Part shown: positions 59,599 through 64,000 of the stretch, piece after piece
How positions within the stretch are numbered: the stretch's first letter is position 1
Layout of the letters: each line of letters opens with the position of its first letter
Assembly (NCBI GenBank): GCA_019454045.1
Contig: SKCR01036775.1
Span: forward strand, 372,001-436,000
Length of the DNA: 64,000 nt
From: Zanthoxylum bungeanum
Lineage: Eukaryota > Streptophyta > Magnoliopsida > Sapindales > Rutaceae
Direction: 5' to 3'
Position numbers and translations under genes: made by a program
The notes under the pieces: generated by a model
The model's input: the letters and a program-made list of their open reading frames with translations, nothing else
The model's database searches: none
What the model was told of the DNA's origin: nothing

Positions 59599-60743
59599 AC
59601 TTGTTCTTTTAGTGAGTCTTGTCCCTTCTCTAACCCAACGATATCTATGTTGTCTTTTTGAGACATAGAGGTGTTAACATGATATATGTATGCATGAGGT
59701 GCATGAGATGCATGTAACATATATAATATTAATCAATTTAAAATTTTCAAACAAATCAGCCCGTTACCATTTTAGAATCTTTCGGGCTAATTGTCATAGG
59801 AGTGAACCCATTCCAGTTTAAATGGCCCAACGAGTTCACATCTTATGACAAGGAGCCCAACTAAATCAAATGATAATGTTCCGAACACAAGCACAAAGTG
59901 GCCTATCATCACTTAGACCCCTTTGGTCCAATAGTCATGAAATACATCCTTGTCCCAGTTTAAATGGCCCAACAAGCCCATATCCCATGAAAAATGGTCC
60001 AAATGGATCCAAACGACGATGTTCCCAAACACAAGCATAGAAGAAAGATAATGCAAACATAACGTAATAATTTCTACATAATGGCCCATCAACATTTCAG
60101 AAGCTTTGGGCCTAATAGTCATACGGTACGAACTTGCCCCAATTTAAATGGCCCAGCAAGCCCGCATTTCAGACAATAGTCCAACTGCATCCAAATGAGG
60201 ATGGTCCACAAGCACATTCTTAAGGAAATAATTGTTACTTTAACCATACAAACCCGGTCTATGGGTGGGTTCGCAAGAGTATAGACAAAGGCTCTCACTG
60301 GCGAAGGATAGCCCACAACTAGGTCTCCCCACTCAAGGGTTCGAGCGACCAAGTGAGCGCACCCTTTTTTATACACTAAGGTACGTGCCGATGAGCTATG
60401 GTGTGTGACGGACTGTCAAATGGATTTCCCGTTGTAGATTCCCCAGAGGGAAGGTGGAGCGAGGCTCACTTAAATACCCAAAGCCTCTTAGGCTTTTATC
60501 GCTTGGTGTCAGGAATAAACAACGAGTCCTCCAAATTAGTCCACCACAATAGGCTACGAGTAGATGGCCATATAGGTGTCCTCACAGCTTTTCCTTCTAG
60601 AAAGGTAGTGAGTGAAGGAAGATACCAAACCATTACCTAGCCTCAAAGTGCCCTTGATTAAACCCCCACTTTATCCACTATAGACATGGTCAATTAAAAC
60701 ATAAATCCAAACATTACAAGACAATATTTCGGGGCCAATCTCT
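59599..60743 (-). other. Leader of gypsy B
   Basis: It is colinear in reverse with 42261-43344 plus 32085-32142 of A, without the copia insertion. The 'cccagtttaaatggccc' repeats occur near 59813, 59955 and 60142. The site matching E's target, an uninterrupted 'tagacatggtcaattaa', is at about 60682-60698. Confidence 0.8.
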
Positions 60744-60762
60744 ATCCCCAGTGGAGTCGCCA
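60744..60762 (-). other. Primer-binding site of B, inner copy (tRNA-Arg)
   Basis: TGGCGACTCCACTGGGGAT on the minus strand is an exact complement of the plant tRNA-Arg(CCG) 3' end. It follows a degenerate second copy of the LTR end, not the LTR itself. Confidence 0.8.
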
Positions 60763-61183
60763 GACTGTAGACAACAGAAACTGGGCGACGCTGTTCTAGG
60801 CTCGCGGCCTAGTTGGGAAGTACGAAATAACATGGAGTCGCCACCCAGTGTGAACCGGGACAAAGATTTAAGGCCGCACTCACCCCTCGCAAGGGAAGAC
60901 CTCAAACCGTTGGGTTCGGAATGGTCCCTACTCATGTCACTTGTAATGAAAGATTTATGTAATAATTTAATCAAGCTTAAGTAACACTTATTTCCAAGAG
61001 TATCATGCTATATAGGTGTCTTCACAGCTTTTCCTTCTAGAAAGGTAGTGAGTGAAGGAAGACACCAAACCATTACCTAGCCTCAAAATGCCTTTGATTA
61101 AACCCTCACTTTATCCACTATAGACACGGTCAATTAAAACATAAATCCAAACATCACAAGACAATATTTTGGGGCGATTCTCT

Positions 61184-61203
61184 ATCCCCAGTGGAGTCCG
61201 CCA
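61184..61203 (-). other. Primer-binding site of B, outer copy
   Basis: TGGCGGACTCCACTGGGGAT abuts the complete 5' LTR but has one inserted G compared with the exact inner copy. Confidence 0.78.
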
Positions 61204-61206
61204 GAC

Positions 61207-63290
61207 TGTGGGAACAACAGAAACTGGGCGACGCATGATGTCCCGGGCTCGCGGCCCGGTCGGGATTCCGGAGTAGCCACGGGGGACTAAACCGGAGAAT
61301 AATGGAGTCACCACCCGTGTGAACCGGGAAAATGAGATTTAAGGCCGCACTCACCCCTCGCAAGGGAAGACCTCAAACCGTTGGGTTCAGAATGGTCCCT
61401 TACTCATGCCACTTGTGATGAAATGATTTATGTAATAATTTAATCAGGCTTGAGTAACACTTATTTCCAAGAGTATCATGCTTCTAAATTCACATGTACA
61501 AAATAAAACATACACATATATTTCACATCTAAGATTCCATGCTTGGAAGTACATCAAAGGAGCGACAAACATACAACTTCATTGGCATATTATATTCAAG
61601 AATACACAAGCACACATACTAACCACACAAGCACACGTGTAAGCACCTTCTCAAGTGGTACGTGGAATTGTATCCCAAGTACAGACCGTACTACCATCCA
61701 TTCAGAATCGGCTACGGAATTTATGTCTGGGTTTCCATCCGATATACCACAAGGAATAATACTCAAATATTATCATGACATAAGTATATGAATTGTAATA
61801 CATTAAACACATTGTATTCATACATGTGGGGATAGCTACTAGGGAAACTATGCATGAAATCGAATGAAAAAGACTCAGTTCAGTGGGTGCGCGTTCGCGT
61901 AGCGTTTGAAAACGCATTCGAACGGTAAACAGAAGTTTTACGTTCGTGTAGCGTTCGAGAATGCGTTCGAACGGAACCAGACCTGATGCATGATAAGACT
62001 AAGAAAGTGCGTGTGCGTTCACGTAGCGTTCGAGAACGTGTTCGAACGGTAAACAGAAGGTTCGAGTTCGTGTAGCGTTCGAGAATGCGTTCGAATGGAA
62101 CCTGACCTGATGCATGCAACATAAAGGATAAAGACAATAATGTCAAGCTCAGCATGTCCGATTAAACGTATCTTACATTCAACCGACACACATCAACCGG
62201 CGCGGCAAAGCATCGTGGTAGATGGCTTTAACCCCTCCCCTCCCCGTAGGGGATCTTTCATTCCACTTACTAAGCCCATGCGCTCAATTGAATCATGCAT
62301 ACATAGAATTAAAAGCAATAATATCAAACTTAGCATGCCCGATTGAACGTATCTTGCATTCAAAGGAACACACATCGACCGGCGCGGCAAAGCATTGTGG
62401 TAAAGGGCTTTAACCCCTCCCCGTAGGGGATCTTTCATTCCACTTACTAACCCATGCGCTCGATTGAATCATGCATACATAGAATTAAAAGAAATAATAT
62501 AAAACTAGTATGCCCGATTGAACGTGTCTTGCATTCAACCGAACATACATCAACCGGCGCGGCGAAGCATCGTGGTAAAGGGCTTTAACCCTTCTCCATA
62601 GGGGATCTTTCATTCCACATACTAAGCCCATGCGCTCGATTGAATCATACGTAAATAAGCAACATGCAGAATTCGAGTGACGAAAAATAAATAAATAAAT
62701 CAGAGCAACATGAAACAAGAGAAGGTGCCGTTTATTCAAGTGGTACGTGGAGTTGTATCCCAAGTACAGACCGTACTACCGTCCATTCGGATTCGGCTAC
62801 GGAATTTACGTCTGGGTTTCCATCCTATATACCACGAGAGACGACACTCTTTCATTCATCCAATACCCACAACACACATCATACACAAACAAGATTCAAC
62901 AAATAAGTAAAATACAATCAAAATAAATAACAAAAATCAAATAAAGATGAGTGTGAAAAGTACCCTCAGGTCTAACCTTTTAATCCGTCTCTCGGACTCG
63001 CGTTTCACGAAGATCGGAAGGGGTAAAGCTCCGCAACTTTTCTGGTTCACTGGTTTGCCTTTTCCTTCGTTGTTTTGCCGCTCAAGCTACTGTTTCGACT
63101 CCGTTTTGTTGCTGTTTCCTTGTGGTTTCGCTGCCGTTTCCTCTGTATTTTCTGCTTACTATTTTTGGGTGTGTTCTTTTGGTGTTTTAGGCTACTGTTT
63201 TGATGGTTGTAGGGGCTGTATTTGGCTGTGGATTTCGGTAATGTGAGGGAGTGTTTAAAGGTTTGTTGCTTTCGGTAATGTGAGGGTAGG
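61207..63290 (-). repeat. 5' LTR of gypsy B, cut by element D
   Basis: It is colinear with 49880-51965 of the 3' LTR. The outer ~760 bases, including the TATA box, are displaced beyond element D to the right of the window. Confidence 0.87.
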
Positions 63291-64000
63291 TGTAGGCATT
63301 GCATTTTTCGCATGTGAAACCCGATGACGAGTCTCAATTGGAGGCACTACCTTTTTAGCTAAGGATATTGTGGGAAACGGAGGTCGGAAGGGGAAATTCG
63401 GAATAAGTATGTCATCAAGTTCATTCCACAAGTTCACTGTCTTCGTTGGTGCTGCGTTCGTTACTTTGTTCGAACCTCGTGCAGATTACGGACGTTCGTG
63501 CCACGTTCTAATTGGCGTTCGAACGGAGTCGGTGTTTCTGGTTTTGCTGCTAGCCTCGCACCCCAGCCCATTTAGCCCCCCAAAGCCCATAAAACACATC
63601 CCAAATTAAATAAATAAATAATAATTTAAACATTAACCATTAAATAAAATATTTAAACCATTTACCAATTAAATAAAACATTTACCAAACTTAAACTAAA
63701 ATCATGCCTAATATAAATAAATTGAATATATTATATACTAAAACTAAAAAGAAGATATACCTAATTAAAATCAATCCTAACCAATTAAAGCAATCATATA
63801 TTTGACTTCCTAATCTAATAAGATAATTGCCAATCTAAAATATTTGTATTCCTAAACCAACAGAAATTAAATATTACAACTTCCTAATTTAAAATATTTT
63901 GTCCCCCCTCAATCTTGTGTATGCCTTTCTTGGAAATCCTAATTGAATACCAAAATCATTTCCTTGTGAGACAAGGGCAACCCCTAGCTCTCTTCTATAT
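63291..64000 (+). mobile_element. LTR start of gypsy D (same family), continues off the window
   Basis: TGTAGGCATTGC at 63291 matches the LTR start of A at 18530 in the same orientation and is inserted in the LTR of B after GTAGG (63286-63290), the expected target duplication. The matching uninterrupted site in the other LTR of B is at about 51953-51965. The window ends inside its TATA box. Confidence 0.85.

Larger units (their letters stand above)
60571..61482 (-). repeat. Tandem duplication of LTR end, primer site and leader in B
   Basis: 60571-61010 repeats 61011-61482. Both hold about 190 bases of leader, the primer site and about 250 bases of LTR end. The inner copy has lost about 30 bases of LTR (near 60815-60835). 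The junction lies at 'catgctatataggtg' (61005-61019). Confidence 0.85.
49880..63290 (-). mobile_element. Gypsy element B, same family as A, inverted
   Basis: B reads on the minus strand: 5' LTR (61207-63290 visible), primer site, leader, gag-pol (59598 to about 53600), 124-bp repeats, polypurine tract and complete 3' LTR (49880-52727). It inserted into the tandem repeats of A. GTGCC (49875-49879) is the expected target duplication; its partner is off the window. Element D cuts its 5' LTR at 63291. Confidence 0.87.

Overview
The window reads as nuclear DNA of a flowering plant, probably a eudicot with a large repeat-rich genome. It is AT-rich, carries no intact host gene, and is almost entirely nested LTR retrotransposons of the Ty3/gypsy (Tat/Ogre-like and Athila-like) and Ty1/copia groups. 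Primer-binding sites match plant tRNA-Arg and tRNA-Asp, which fits this. The species cannot be told from the sequence. Element letters (A to K) are mine.

Layout, left to right. 1-1130 is an LTR piece (H) of a copia family that recurs as F, E and K. 1691-7797 is a decayed plus-strand copia element (I), split by a solo LTR (K, 4686-6623). 7920-9868 is a solo LTR (J) of another copia family. 9929-12011 holds gypsy LTR-like sequence and the 5' end of a gypsy element (G) with a gag fragment. G is cut by minus-strand copia F (12012-18529, continuing beyond the window). F is cut by plus-strand Tat-like gypsy A (18530-49879, also continuing beyond). A is hit three times. Athila-like element C (19605-29988, minus) sits in its 5' LTR. 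Copia E (32143-42255, minus) sits just after its primer-binding site. Gypsy B (49880-63290 visible, minus), of A's own family, sits in its 3' satellite-like tail. B's 5' LTR is cut at 63291 by D, another member of that family. The chain G-F-A-B-D is five levels deep.

The most interesting object is element C. It has complete 2.1-2.2 kb LTRs, a 5-bp target duplication (ACAGG), a tRNA-Asp primer-binding site, a polypurine tract and a gag remnant, but no pol. Downstream of gag it carries an intronless, sense-oriented copy of a LONELY GUY (LOG) cytokinin-activating enzyme gene, damaged by one frameshift. The U3 part of its LTR holds about a dozen ACGTGGC (ABRE/G-box-type) sites directly upstream of a TATA box. 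C therefore looks like a non-autonomous retrotransposon that captured a hormone-activation gene under a promoter rich in bZIP-type sites. C also contains about 1 kb of inverted leader and gag sequence from A's family between two copies of a 1.1-kb segment of C.

A and B together form a long inverted pair of nearly the same element. A has many stops and frameshifts. B keeps a 624-codon frame covering both RNase H domains and integrase. All coding calls rest on motifs read by eye. Edges of decayed elements are approximate. Edges marked by TG/CA ends plus target duplications are firm.
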